This document shows positions 28,502 to 36,337 of a stretch of DNA of 62,186 nucleotides, piece after piece. The notes beneath the pieces were generated by a model that saw nothing but the letters and a program-made list of their open reading frames with translations, was not told the origin of the DNA and did no database searches. This stretch comes from Bradyrhizobium campsiandrae. Its GTDB lineage: Bacteria; Pseudomonadota; Alphaproteobacteria; Rhizobiales; Xanthobacteraceae. The DNA lies in NCBI RefSeq assembly GCF_014529705.1, contig NZ_JAANIH010000053.1:1-62186 (forward strand), in the 5' to 3' direction. Each line of letters begins with the position of its first letter. Position 1 is the stretch's first letter. The position numbers and the translations under genes were made by a program.

Positions 28502-28671
28502 GGTGAGCATCGGGGGCGCCGAATGTTGCCTGATCAAGCCTAAAGGTTTTGCAAAATTTCGGGCCACGTTGCAGTGCGGCATAATGAAAGTCGTGCCATG
28601 CCACGGCGGTGCTTTCACACGCTGATGAGTTGGGTTAGAGAGGGCTTAGTTTTCTCTGACCCGGAATTCTC

Positions 28672-29694
28672 ATGGCCGCCCCCAAGAAAGCCGCCGCAAG
28701 CAGCCCACAAGACAAAACCGACGGCGGTTCGCCTCCGGAATTCACGAGAGAGCAGGAGCTGAAGGCGCTCCGCGACATGCTCCTGATCAGGCGATTCGAG
28801 GAGAAGGCCGGCCAGCTCTACGGCATGGGCGCGATCGGCGGCTTCTGCCATCTCTATATCGGCCAGGAGGCCGTGGTGGTCGGCATGCAGATGGCCCTGA
28901 AGGAGGGCGATCAGGTCATCACCGGCTATCGCGACCACGGCCATATGCTGGCCACCGGCATGGACGCCAACGGCGTCATGGCCGAGCTCACGGGACGCCG
29001 CGGCGGCTATTCCAAGGGCAAGGGCGGCTCCATGCACATGTTCAGCAAGGAGAAGCACTTTTATGGCGGCCACGGCATCGTCGGCGCGCAGGTCTCGCTC
29101 GGCACCGGTCTTGCGTTCGCCAACAATTATCGCAGCAATGGCAATGTCAGCGTCACCTATTTCGGCGACGGCGCGGCCAACCAGGGCCAGGTGTATGAGA
29201 GCTTCAACATGGCGGAGCTCTGGAAGCTGCCGGTGATCTACGTCATCGAGAACAACCGCTACGCCATGGGCACTTCGGTCTCGCGCGCGTCGGCGCAGCA
29301 GGATTTCTCCAGGCGCGGCGTGTCCTTCAACATCCCCGGCAAGCAGGTCGACGGCATGGATGTCCGCGCCGTCAAGGCCGCGGGCGACGAGGCGGCCGCC
29401 TGGTGCCGCGCCGGCAAGGGTCCCTTCATCCTGGAGATGCAGACCTACCGCTATCGCGGCCACTCGATGTCCGACCCGGCCAAGTACCGCACGCGCGAGG
29501 AGGTGGAGAAGGTTCGTCACGACCAGGATCCGATCGAGCAGGTGCGTAACCGGTTGCTTGCCGCCAAGGTGAGCGAGGCCGACCTCAAGGCGATCGACGC
29601 CGAGGTGCGCGACATCGTCAACGCCTCCGCCGATTTTGCCCAGCATGATCCCGAGCCGGATGCCGCCGAGCTCTGGACCGACGTCTATCGCTAA
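28672..29694 (+). CDS. pdhA: Pyruvate dehydrogenase E1 component, alpha subunit
   Basis: The 340-residue alpha subunit of the heterotetrameric E1 decarboxylates pyruvate with thiamine diphosphate. GGFCHLYIGQEAVVVG, ITGYRDHGHMLA, and the thiamine-diphosphate motif YFGDGAANQGQVYESFNMA (GDG...N) are intact, as is YRYRGHSMSDPAKYR near the end with the phosphorylation-loop region. The first residues are alanine- and lysine-rich. It leads the operon pdhA-pdhB-DUF5076-deaminase-pdhC-lpdA. Confidence 0.98.
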   Translation: MAAPKKAAASSPQDKTDGGSPPEFTREQELKALRDMLLIRRFEEKAGQLYGMGAIGGFCHLYIGQEAVVVGMQMALKEGDQVITGYRDHGHMLATGMDANGVMAELTGRRGGYSKGKGGSMHMFSKEKHFYGGHGIVGAQVSLGTGLAFANNYRSNGNVSVTYFGDGAANQGQVYESFNMAELWKLPVIYVIENNRYAMGTSVSRASAQQDFSRRGVSFNIPGKQVDGMDVRAVKAAGDEAAAWCRAGKGPFILEMQTYRYRGHSMSDPAKYRTREEVEKVRHDQDPIEQVRNRLLAAKVSEADLKAIDAEVRDIVNASADFAQHDPEPDAAELWTDVYR

Positions 29695-29723
29695 AACGCG
29701 CGCAAGCTTTCCTTGGAGTAGAT

Positions 29724-31106
29724 ATGCCAATTCAAGTGCTGATGCCCGCGTTGTCGCCCACGATGGAAAAGGGCAACCTCGCCAAATGGCTGAAAAAAGA
29801 GGGCGAGACGATCAAGTCCGGCGACGTCATCGCCGAGATCGAGACCGACAAGGCCACCATGGAAGTCGAGGCGACCGACGAGGGCACGCTCGGCAAGATC
29901 CTGATCCCCGAGGGCACCGCCGACGTTGCCGTGAACACGCCGATCGCCACCATTTTGGCCGACGGCGAGAGTGCCGCTGATCTGGCGAAAGCGCCCGCGC
30001 CGGCCGCGAAGGCTGCGGAGTCTGCGCCGCCGGCCGCTGCCAAGGCTGAAGTGCCCGCGCCGAAGGCTGCACCGGCGCCGCAGGCTGTCGCCGAGCCCGA
30101 TCCGGAAGTGCCTGCCGGCACCGAGATGATCACCCAGACCATCCGCGAAGCGCTGCGCGACGCTATGGCCGAGGAGATGCGCCGCGATCCTGACGTGTTC
30201 GTGATGGGCGAAGAGGTCGCCGAATATCAGGGCGCCTACAAGGTCACGCAAGGGTTGCTGCAGGAGTTCGGCGCGAGGCGCGTGATCGACACCCCGATCA
30301 CGGAGCACGGCTTTGCCGGCGTCGGCGTCGGCGCTGCCATGACCGGGCTGAAGCCGGTCGTCGAGTTCATGACCTTCAACTTCGCCATGCAGGCGATCGA
30401 CCAGATCATCAACTCCGCGGCCAAGACGCTCTACATGTCAGGCGGCCAGATGGGCTGCTCGATCGTGTTCCGCGGCCCCAACGGCGCCGCCGCACGCGTC
30501 GCCGCCCAGCACAGCCAGGATTACTCGGCCTGGTACTCGAACGTCCCGGGCCTCAAGGTGGTCGCGCCGTTCTCGGCCGCCGATTACAAGGGCCTGCTCA
30601 AGGCCGCGATCCGCGATCCCAATCCCGTGATCTTCCTCGAGAACGAGGTGCTCTACGGTCACACCGGTGAGGTGCCGAAGCTCGACGATTTCATCGTTCC
30701 GATCGGCAAGGCGCGCATCGCCCGTGCCGGTTCGCATGTGAGCATCATCTCCTGGTCGAACGGCATGACCTATGCGCTCAAGGCCGCCGACGAGCTCGCC
30801 AAGGAGGGCATCGAGGCCGAGGTGATCGACCTGCGCACGCTGCGGCCGATGGACACCGAGACCATCATCAACTCGGTCAAGAAAACCGGGCGCGCCGTCA
30901 CGGTGGAAGAGGGCTGGGCCCAGAGCGGCGTCGGCGCCGAGATCGCCGCGCGGATCATGGAGAACGCGTTCGATTATCTGGATGCGCCGGTCGCGCGCGT
31001 GTCCGGCAAGGACGTGCCGATGCCTTACGCTGCGAACCTGGAGAAGCTGGCGCTGCCGTCGGCGGCGGAGGTCGTCGAGGCCGCCAAAGCCGTCTGCTAC
31101 AGGTAG
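29724..31106 (+). CDS. pdhB: Pyruvate dehydrogenase E1 beta subunit with N-terminal lipoyl domain
   Basis: At 460 residues this is longer than ordinary E1 beta (about 330). Residues 1-80 are a lipoyl domain with Lys43 in EIETDKATMEVEA; an alanine- and proline-rich linker follows to about 130, and then the E1 beta body starts (TIREALRDAMAEEM, with FVMGEEVAEYQGAYKVTQGL and EVIDLRTLRPMD). The lipoyl domain is nearly identical to that of E2 in this operon. Lipoylated E1 beta is known in rhizobia and other alphaproteobacteria. It is 29 bases after pdhA. Confidence 0.97.
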   Translation: MPIQVLMPALSPTMEKGNLAKWLKKEGETIKSGDVIAEIETDKATMEVEATDEGTLGKILIPEGTADVAVNTPIATILADGESAADLAKAPAPAAKAAESAPPAAAKAEVPAPKAAPAPQAVAEPDPEVPAGTEMITQTIREALRDAMAEEMRRDPDVFVMGEEVAEYQGAYKVTQGLLQEFGARRVIDTPITEHGFAGVGVGAAMTGLKPVVEFMTFNFAMQAIDQIINSAAKTLYMSGGQMGCSIVFRGPNGAAARVAAQHSQDYSAWYSNVPGLKVVAPFSAADYKGLLKAAIRDPNPVIFLENEVLYGHTGEVPKLDDFIVPIGKARIARAGSHVSIISWSNGMTYALKAADELAKEGIEAEVIDLRTLRPMDTETIINSVKKTGRAVTVEEGWAQSGVGAEIAARIMENAFDYLDAPVARVSGKDVPMPYAANLEKLALPSAAEVVEAAKAVCYR

Positions 31107-31109
31107 GCC

Positions 31110-31412
31110 ATGGCAGGCCCCAAGGAGCAGCCGCTGCCGCCCGACGTCATGACCCGCGATGACGCGGTCGAGATCCTGCGCGTGTTCGTGCTGGATGGCG
31201 GGCTGTCGATGGCGTTCCAGCGCGCCTTCGAGGAGCCCGACATGTGGGGTCTGCTGCTGGTCGATCTCGCCCGCCACGCCGCGCGCGCCTATGCGCGCGA
31301 GAGCGAATATACCGAGGAGGACGCATTGAACCGGATCCTCGACATGTTCCAGGCCGAGATCGAGCGTCCGACCGACACTGGCATCACCACGCCGCGCGGG
31401 AAGGGGCACTGA
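31110..31412 (+). CDS. DUF5076 domain protein
   Basis: A 100-residue, probably all-helical soluble protein starting three bases after the pdhB stop. The core DDAVEILRVFVLDGGLSMAF and WGLLLVDLARHAARAYARES match what I recall of DUF5076, a family of unknown function in alphaproteobacterial pdh operons. No catalytic motif, membrane segment or signal is seen. Tight spacing on both sides places it in the pdh transcript. Confidence 0.8.
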   Translation: MAGPKEQPLPPDVMTRDDAVEILRVFVLDGGLSMAFQRAFEEPDMWGLLLVDLARHAARAYARESEYTEEDALNRILDMFQAEIERPTDTGITTPRGKGH

Positions 31413-31414
31413 GT

Positions 31415-31867
31415 ATGGCAATCGAACAACACCATTACGATTTCATGCTGGAGGCGATCCGCGAAGCGGAGGCCTCGATCGCGCAAGGTGGCCTGCCGAT
31501 CGGCGCCGTGCTGACGCGCGGCGACAAGATCATCGCCCGTGGCCATAACAACCGCGTGCAGGAGAACAATCCGATCCTGCACGGCGAGATGAGCTGCCTG
31601 CGCGAGGCCGGCGCGATCTCGTTCCACGACACCGTCATGTACACCACGCTGTCGCCATGCTCGATGTGTGCCGGCGCGCTCGGCCTGTTCAAGGTCAAGC
31701 TCGTTGTGATCGGCGAGTCCGTCACCTTCGAGGGCTCCAAGGACATTCTCGACAAGTTCGGGATTCCCTGGATCGATCTTGCCGACGATCGCTCCATCAC
31801 CATGATGAAGAATTGGCGTTCCATCCCTGCCAATGAGCGCCTCTGGCAAGGCGACATCGGCAACTAA
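31415..31867 (+). CDS. Nucleoside/cytosine deaminase-family enzyme, Fcy1-like
   Basis: The 150-residue zinc deaminase begins two bases after the DUF5076 stop. Zinc and catalytic residues are in ILHGEMSCLREAG (His and Glu) and LSPCSMCAGALGLF (two Cys). The YTTLSPC-x-MC block, VVIGESVTF, DDRS and the ending WQGDIGN closely follow yeast cytosine deaminase Fcy1 as I remember it, more than bacterial CodA or TadA. A role on cytosine or a related amino-heterocycle is therefore likely; the link to pyruvate dehydrogenase is unexplained. A longer frame reaching 31244 is an artefact of overlap with DUF5076. Confidence 0.85.
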   Translation: MAIEQHHYDFMLEAIREAEASIAQGGLPIGAVLTRGDKIIARGHNNRVQENNPILHGEMSCLREAGAISFHDTVMYTTLSPCSMCAGALGLFKVKLVVIGESVTFEGSKDILDKFGIPWIDLADDRSITMMKNWRSIPANERLWQGDIGN

Positions 31868-31929
31868 AACTGGTCAGTTCGTCTTCATTGTCGGAGACGA
31901 CGTTTTGAGAAGTTCTTCGTGAGGTCAGC

Positions 31930-33294
31930 ATGCCCATCAACATCCTGATGCCAGCTCTTTCGCCGACGATGGAGAAGGGCAACCTCGCCAAGTGGCTGAA
32001 GAAGGAAGGCGACAAGGTCAAGTCAGGCGACGTCATCGCCGAGATCGAGACCGACAAGGCCACCATGGAGGTCGAGGCCATCGACGAGGGCACGATCGCC
32101 AAGATCCTGGTGCCCGAGGGCACGCAGGATGTCCCGGTCAATGACGTGATCGCGGTGCTTGCCGGCGAAGGCGAGGACGTGAAAGCCGCGGGCAGCGCCA
32201 AGCCCAGCGCTTCCGCCGCACCGCCCAAGCCCGCCGAGAAGGCGACTGAGGCTCCCGCTGCGGCGCCGGCTGCTGCGCCTGCTGCACCCAAGGCTGCACC
32301 GGCACCTGCCGCCGCTCCGGCGCCGCAAGCTGCTGCACCGGCTGCGCAGAGCAACGGACATACCGGCCGCGTGTTTTCATCGCCTCTGGCGCGACGTCTT
32401 GCCAAGGAAGCCGGCATCGATGTCGGCATGGTCACCGGCACCGGCCCACATGGTCGTGTGGTCGCGCGCGACGTCGAGCAGGCCAAGTCCGGCAAGGGCC
32501 TCAAGGCACCCGCTGCCGCGCCTCCCGCGGGCGCGCCTTCGATCGCACCGACCATGTCGGACAAGCAGATCCTGTCGCTGTTCGAGCCGGGCTCCTATGA
32601 CATCGTCCCGCATGACGGCATGCGCCGCACCATCGCGCAGCGCCTGACCGCCTCCATCCAGAACGTCCCGCACTTTTATCTCACCATCGACTGCGACATC
32701 GGCAAGCTGCTCGCCGCGCGCGAGGAGATCAATGCGGCTGCTCCCAAGGACAAGGAGAAGAAGCCGCTCTACAAGATCTCGGTCAACGACTTCGTCATCA
32801 AGGCGATGGCGGTTGCGCTGCAGAAGATCCCGAATTGCAACGTTAGCTGGACCGAAAGCGGCATGGTCAAGCACCACCATTCCGACGTCGGCGTCGCCGT
32901 GGCGATGCCGGGCGGCCTGATCACGCCGATCATCCGCAAGGCCGAGACCAAGACGCTCTCGACCATCTCCAACGAGATGAAGGACTTTGCCGCGCGCGCC
33001 CGCTCGCGCAAGCTGAAGCCGGAGGAATATCAGGGCGGCACCACCGCCGTCTCGAACCTCGGCATGTACGGCATCAGCCACTTTACCGCCGTGATCAACC
33101 CGCCGCATGCGACCATCCTCGCGGTCGGCACCAGCGAGGAGCGGCCCGTCGTGCGCGGCGGCAAGATCGAGATCGCGCACATGATGAGCGTGACCCTGTC
33201 CTGCGATCACCGCGCCATCGACGGCGCGCTCGGCGCCGAGCTGATCGGCGCGTTCAAGCAGCTGATCGAAAACCCCGTCATGATGATGGTGTGA
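31930..33294 (+). CDS. pdhC: Dihydrolipoamide acetyltransferase, E2 of pyruvate dehydrogenase
   Basis: E2 carries acetyl groups from E1 to CoA and forms the core of the complex. Order along 454 residues: lipoyl domain with Lys43 in EIETDKATMEVEA; alanine- and proline-rich linker; E3-binding domain about 140-180 (FSSPLARRLAKEAGIDV and GTGPHGRVVARDV); and catalytic domain with the His-Asp motif in LSCDHRAIDGALGAEL. One lipoyl domain only, as in other alphaproteobacteria. The gap before it (62 bases) is the largest inside the operon up to this point. Confidence 0.98.
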   Translation: MPINILMPALSPTMEKGNLAKWLKKEGDKVKSGDVIAEIETDKATMEVEAIDEGTIAKILVPEGTQDVPVNDVIAVLAGEGEDVKAAGSAKPSASAAPPKPAEKATEAPAAAPAAAPAAPKAAPAPAAAPAPQAAAPAAQSNGHTGRVFSSPLARRLAKEAGIDVGMVTGTGPHGRVVARDVEQAKSGKGLKAPAAAPPAGAPSIAPTMSDKQILSLFEPGSYDIVPHDGMRRTIAQRLTASIQNVPHFYLTIDCDIGKLLAAREEINAAAPKDKEKKPLYKISVNDFVIKAMAVALQKIPNCNVSWTESGMVKHHHSDVGVAVAMPGGLITPIIRKAETKTLSTISNEMKDFAARARSRKLKPEEYQGGTTAVSNLGMYGISHFTAVINPPHATILAVGTSEERPVVRGGKIEIAHMMSVTLSCDHRAIDGALGAELIGAFKQLIENPVMMMV

Positions 33295-33309
33295 GGCGGG
33301 CAACGACTT

Positions 33310-33395
33310 CGTAGGGTGGGCAAAGGCGCATCGCGCCGTGCCCACCTCGTTTCTTTGAGAAGGCGGTGGGCACGCTTCGCTTTGCCCACCCTACG
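33310..33395. repeat. Palindromic repeat, gtagggtgggcaaag family, copy 1
   Basis: CGTAGGGTGGGCAAAG (33310-33325) returns inverted at 33380-33395, with inner GTGCCCACC and GGTGGGCAC arms. It sits between pdhC and lpdA, inside the pdh operon. A second copy is at 55374-55463. Confidence 0.88.
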
Positions 33396-33412
33396 AGCTT
33401 CGGGGAGCCGCA

Positions 33413-34834
33413 ATGGCCGACACATCCTTCGACGTCATCATCATCGGCTCCGGCCCCGGCGGCTATGTCACCGCGATCCGCGCAGCCCAGCTCGGCTTCA
33501 AGACCGCGATCGTGGAGAAATCCTATCTCGGCGGCATCTGCCTGAACTGGGGCTGCATCCCGACCAAGGCGCTGTTACGTTCCGCCGAGATTTACCACTA
33601 CATGCAGCACGCCGGAGACTACGGCCTGTCGGCTGAAAAGGTCTCGTTCGATCCGAAGGCGGTGGTGCAGCGCTCGCGCGGCGTCTCCAAGCGGCTGAAT
33701 GACGGCGTCGGCTTCCTGATGAAGAAGAACAAGGTCAGCGTGATCTGGGGCGCCGCCTCGATCGACGCGCCCGGGAAGATCACCGTGAAGAAGTCCGACG
33801 TCGAGGGCCCCAAGGGCTCGCTGGGTGAGGGGGCTTATCAGGCCAAACACATCATCGTCGCCACCGGCGCGCGGCCGCGCGTGCTGCCGGGGCTCGAGCC
33901 CGACAAGAAGCTGATCTGGACCTATTTCGAAGCGATGGTCCCGGAGCGGATGCCGAAATCGCTGCTGGTGGTCGGCTCCGGCGCGATCGGCATCGAGTTC
34001 GCCTCGTTCTTCCACACCATGGGCTCCGACGTCACCGTGGTCGAGGTGCTGCCGCAGATCCTGCCCGTCGAGGATGCCGAGATCGCGGGCCTTGCCCGCA
34101 AGCGGCTGGAGAAGCAGGGCATCAAGATCATGTCCTCGACCAAGGTCACGAAGCTCGAGAAGAAGGCCGACAGCGTCGTCGCCACCATCGACGACGGCAA
34201 GGGCAAGCCTGTCACCACCGAGTTCGAGCGCGTGATCTCGGCGGTCGGCGTCGTCGGCAATATCGAGAATCTCGGCCTGGAAAAGCTCGGCGTCAAGACC
34301 GACCGCGGCTGCATCGTGATCGACGGCTACGGCAAGACCAACGTCCCCGGCATCTATGCCATCGGCGACGTCGCGGGGCCGCCGATGCTGGCCCACAAGG
34401 CCGAGCATGAGGGCGTGATCTGCATCGAGGCGATCAAGGGCCTGCATCCGCATCCCATGGACAAGCTGATGATCCCGGGCTGCACCTATTGCCATCCGCA
34501 GGTCGCCTCGGTCGGCCTCACCGAAGCCAAGGCGAAAGAGAGCGGCCGCGAGATTCGCGTCGGCCGCTTCCCCTTCGTCGGCAACGGCAAGGCGATTGCG
34601 CTCGGCGAGGACCAGGGCCTGGTCAAGGTGATCTTCGACAAGAAGACCGGCCAGCTGTTAGGGGCCCACATGGTCGGCGCCGAGGTCACGGAATTGATCC
34701 AGGGCTACGTCGTCGCCATGAATCTGGAGACGACGGAAGAAGAGCTGATGCACACCGTGTTCCCGCATCCGACCCTGTCGGAGATGATGAAGGAGGCCGT
34801 GCTGGATGCGTATGGCCGGGTGCTGAATATTTGA
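33413..34834 (+). CDS. lpdA: Dihydrolipoyl dehydrogenase (E3)
   Basis: E3 reoxidises the dihydrolipoyl groups with FAD and NAD. The 473-residue protein has the FAD motif IIGSGPGGYVTAIRAAQLG, the redox disulfide Cys43-Cys48 in GGICLNWGCIPTKALL, the NAD motif VVGSGAIGIEFASFF, and the C-terminal His-Glu pair in TVFPHPTLSEMMKEA. The N-terminus lacks a lipoyl domain. It is separated from pdhC by a palindromic repeat, so it may have its own ribosome supply as a last operon gene. Confidence 0.97.
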   Translation: MADTSFDVIIIGSGPGGYVTAIRAAQLGFKTAIVEKSYLGGICLNWGCIPTKALLRSAEIYHYMQHAGDYGLSAEKVSFDPKAVVQRSRGVSKRLNDGVGFLMKKNKVSVIWGAASIDAPGKITVKKSDVEGPKGSLGEGAYQAKHIIVATGARPRVLPGLEPDKKLIWTYFEAMVPERMPKSLLVVGSGAIGIEFASFFHTMGSDVTVVEVLPQILPVEDAEIAGLARKRLEKQGIKIMSSTKVTKLEKKADSVVATIDDGKGKPVTTEFERVISAVGVVGNIENLGLEKLGVKTDRGCIVIDGYGKTNVPGIYAIGDVAGPPMLAHKAEHEGVICIEAIKGLHPHPMDKLMIPGCTYCHPQVASVGLTEAKAKESGREIRVGRFPFVGNGKAIALGEDQGLVKVIFDKKTGQLLGAHMVGAEVTELIQGYVVAMNLETTEEELMHTVFPHPTLSEMMKEAVLDAYGRVLNI

Positions 34835-34854
34835 GGCGCGCGCTGGCAGCAGTC

Positions 34855-34984
34855 CCGTCATCCTGAGGTGCTCGCCCCTTCGGCGAGCCTCGAAGGATGA
34901 ACGGCCCAGCCGCAGCAGCCGGGCTCGTCGCCCTTCGAGACTTTTCATGCGGCGCGCCGCATGAAAAGCGCCTCAGGGTGACGG
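34855..34984. repeat. Nested palindromic element with a 28-bp perfect palindrome
   Basis: CCGTCATCCTGAGG at the left and CCTCAGGGTGACGG at the right are inverted copies with one mismatch. Inside are a hairpin GCTCGCC-CCTTC-GGCGAGC and, at 34941-34968, a perfect 28-bp palindrome whose half is CTTTTCATGCGGCG. It lies between lpdA and the threonine-synthase-like gene and may end the pdh transcript. Confidence 0.85.
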
Positions 34985-35023
34985 GTCAGATACTTGACAC
35001 AGAACAACAAGAAGAAAGAACCC

Positions 35024-36265
35024 ATGCACGACAACGACAACCTGACCATCGAACGCCCGACCTTCGTCACGCATCTCGAATGCGCGATGGAGGGGGATCA
35101 TTACGCCGCCGACCAGGTCCACAACCTCTCCAAGGCCGGCAAGCCGCTGCTGGTGCGCTACGATCTTCCCGGCGTGAAAAAGGCGCTGACCAAGGATGCG
35201 CTGGCTCAGCGCCCCGCCGACATGTGGCGCTATCGCGAGCTCTTGCCGGTGCGCAAATGCAGGGACATCGTCTCGCTCGGCGAGGTCACGACGCCGCTGA
35301 TCCGGCTGCCCAAGCTGGCTGCGAAGCTCGGCGGCGGCGAGATCATCGTCAAGGACGAGGGACGGCTGCCGACCGGCTCGTTCAAGGCGCGCGGCCTCGT
35401 GATGGCGGTGTCGATGGGCAAGGCGCTCGGCATCAAGCACATGGCGATGCCGACCAACGGCAATGCCGGTGCGGCGCTCGCGGCGTATGCGACCTCCTGC
35501 GGCATCAAGACCACGATCTTCTGCCCGGCCGACACGCCGGAGGTGAATGTCAGCGAGATCGAGCTGCAGGGCGCCACGGTCTATCGCGTGAACGGCTATA
35601 TCGATGATTGCGGCAAGATCGTCGGCGAGGGCAAGGCGAAAGTCGGCTGGTTCGATACCTCGACCTTGAAGGAGCCGTACCGCATCGAGGGCAAGAAGAC
35701 GATGGGCCTCGAGCTTGCCGAGCAACTGAACTGGGACGTGCCCGACGTGATCTTCTATCCGACCGGCGGCGGCACCGGCCTGATCGGCATGTGGAAGGCG
35801 TTCGACGAACTCGAGAAGATCGGCTTCATCGGCTCGAAGCGCCCGCGCATGGTCGCGGTGCAGGCCTCCGGTTGCGCGCCGATGGTGCGCGCCTATGAGG
35901 CCGGCACCGAGCATGCGGTGCGCTGGGAGGACGCCCACACCATCGCCTCGGGCATCCGCGTGCCGCAGGCCATCGGCGATTTTCTCATTCTGCGCGCCGT
36001 GCGCGAGAGCAAGGGGTTTGCGATTGCGGTCGACGACGACAGGATCTCGTCGGCGTTGAACGAGGTCGCGCGCGAGGAGGGACTGCTGCTGTGCCCGGAG
36101 GGCGCCGCGACCTATGCCGCCTACAAGCAAAGCCTCGCCGATGGCCGCGTCGCCAAGACTGACCGCGTGATGCTGTTCAACTGCGCCACCGGCCTGAAAT
36201 ACCCGCTGCCGCCGGTCACCCGCACGCTCGATCGCCACAAGCCGATCGACTACGCGCAGTTCTGA
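35024..36265 (+). CDS. Threonine synthase-like PLP-dependent enzyme
   Basis: A 413-residue fold-type II PLP enzyme. The Schiff-base lysine is Lys121 in LPTGSFKARGL, the phosphate loop is PTGGGTGLIG, and NGNAGAALAAYATSCG is the substrate-site asparagine loop. The threonine synthase branch is favoured over threonine dehydratase because no regulatory ACT domain follows and because of the long N-terminal extension with an ECAMEGDHYAADQ zinc-like start. The TTG at 34994 is in frame, but the ATG at 35024 is the better start. Not in an amino acid operon. Confidence 0.8.
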   Translation: MHDNDNLTIERPTFVTHLECAMEGDHYAADQVHNLSKAGKPLLVRYDLPGVKKALTKDALAQRPADMWRYRELLPVRKCRDIVSLGEVTTPLIRLPKLAAKLGGGEIIVKDEGRLPTGSFKARGLVMAVSMGKALGIKHMAMPTNGNAGAALAAYATSCGIKTTIFCPADTPEVNVSEIELQGATVYRVNGYIDDCGKIVGEGKAKVGWFDTSTLKEPYRIEGKKTMGLELAEQLNWDVPDVIFYPTGGGTGLIGMWKAFDELEKIGFIGSKRPRMVAVQASGCAPMVRAYEAGTEHAVRWEDAHTIASGIRVPQAIGDFLILRAVRESKGFAIAVDDDRISSALNEVAREEGLLLCPEGAATYAAYKQSLADGRVAKTDRVMLFNCATGLKYPLPPVTRTLDRHKPIDYAQF

Positions 36266-36277
36266 CGTATCCTTCTC

Positions 36278-36301
36278 CCTCTCCCCGCAGGCGGGGAGAG
36301 G
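36278..36301. repeat. Short palindrome between the threonine-synthase-like and Bug genes
   Basis: CCTCTCCCCGC and GCGGGGAGAGG are perfect inverted copies separated by AG. This is the core of a repeat I recognise from Bradyrhizobium intergenic regions and could form a terminator stem. Confidence 0.8.
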
Positions 36302-36337
36302 CGAAGAAAAACGAGAATACGTCGTTGGGAGATCGCA

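Noticed and set aside
28549..28585. TTGCAA ... CATAAT as a pdhA promoter
   Set aside because: Spacing is about 25 bases, too long; no better pair is evident by eye.
35024..36265. Threonine dehydratase instead of threonine synthase
   Set aside because: No ACT-type regulatory domain follows and the N-terminal extension is that of threonine-synthase-like proteins; still not certain, so no gene symbol was given.
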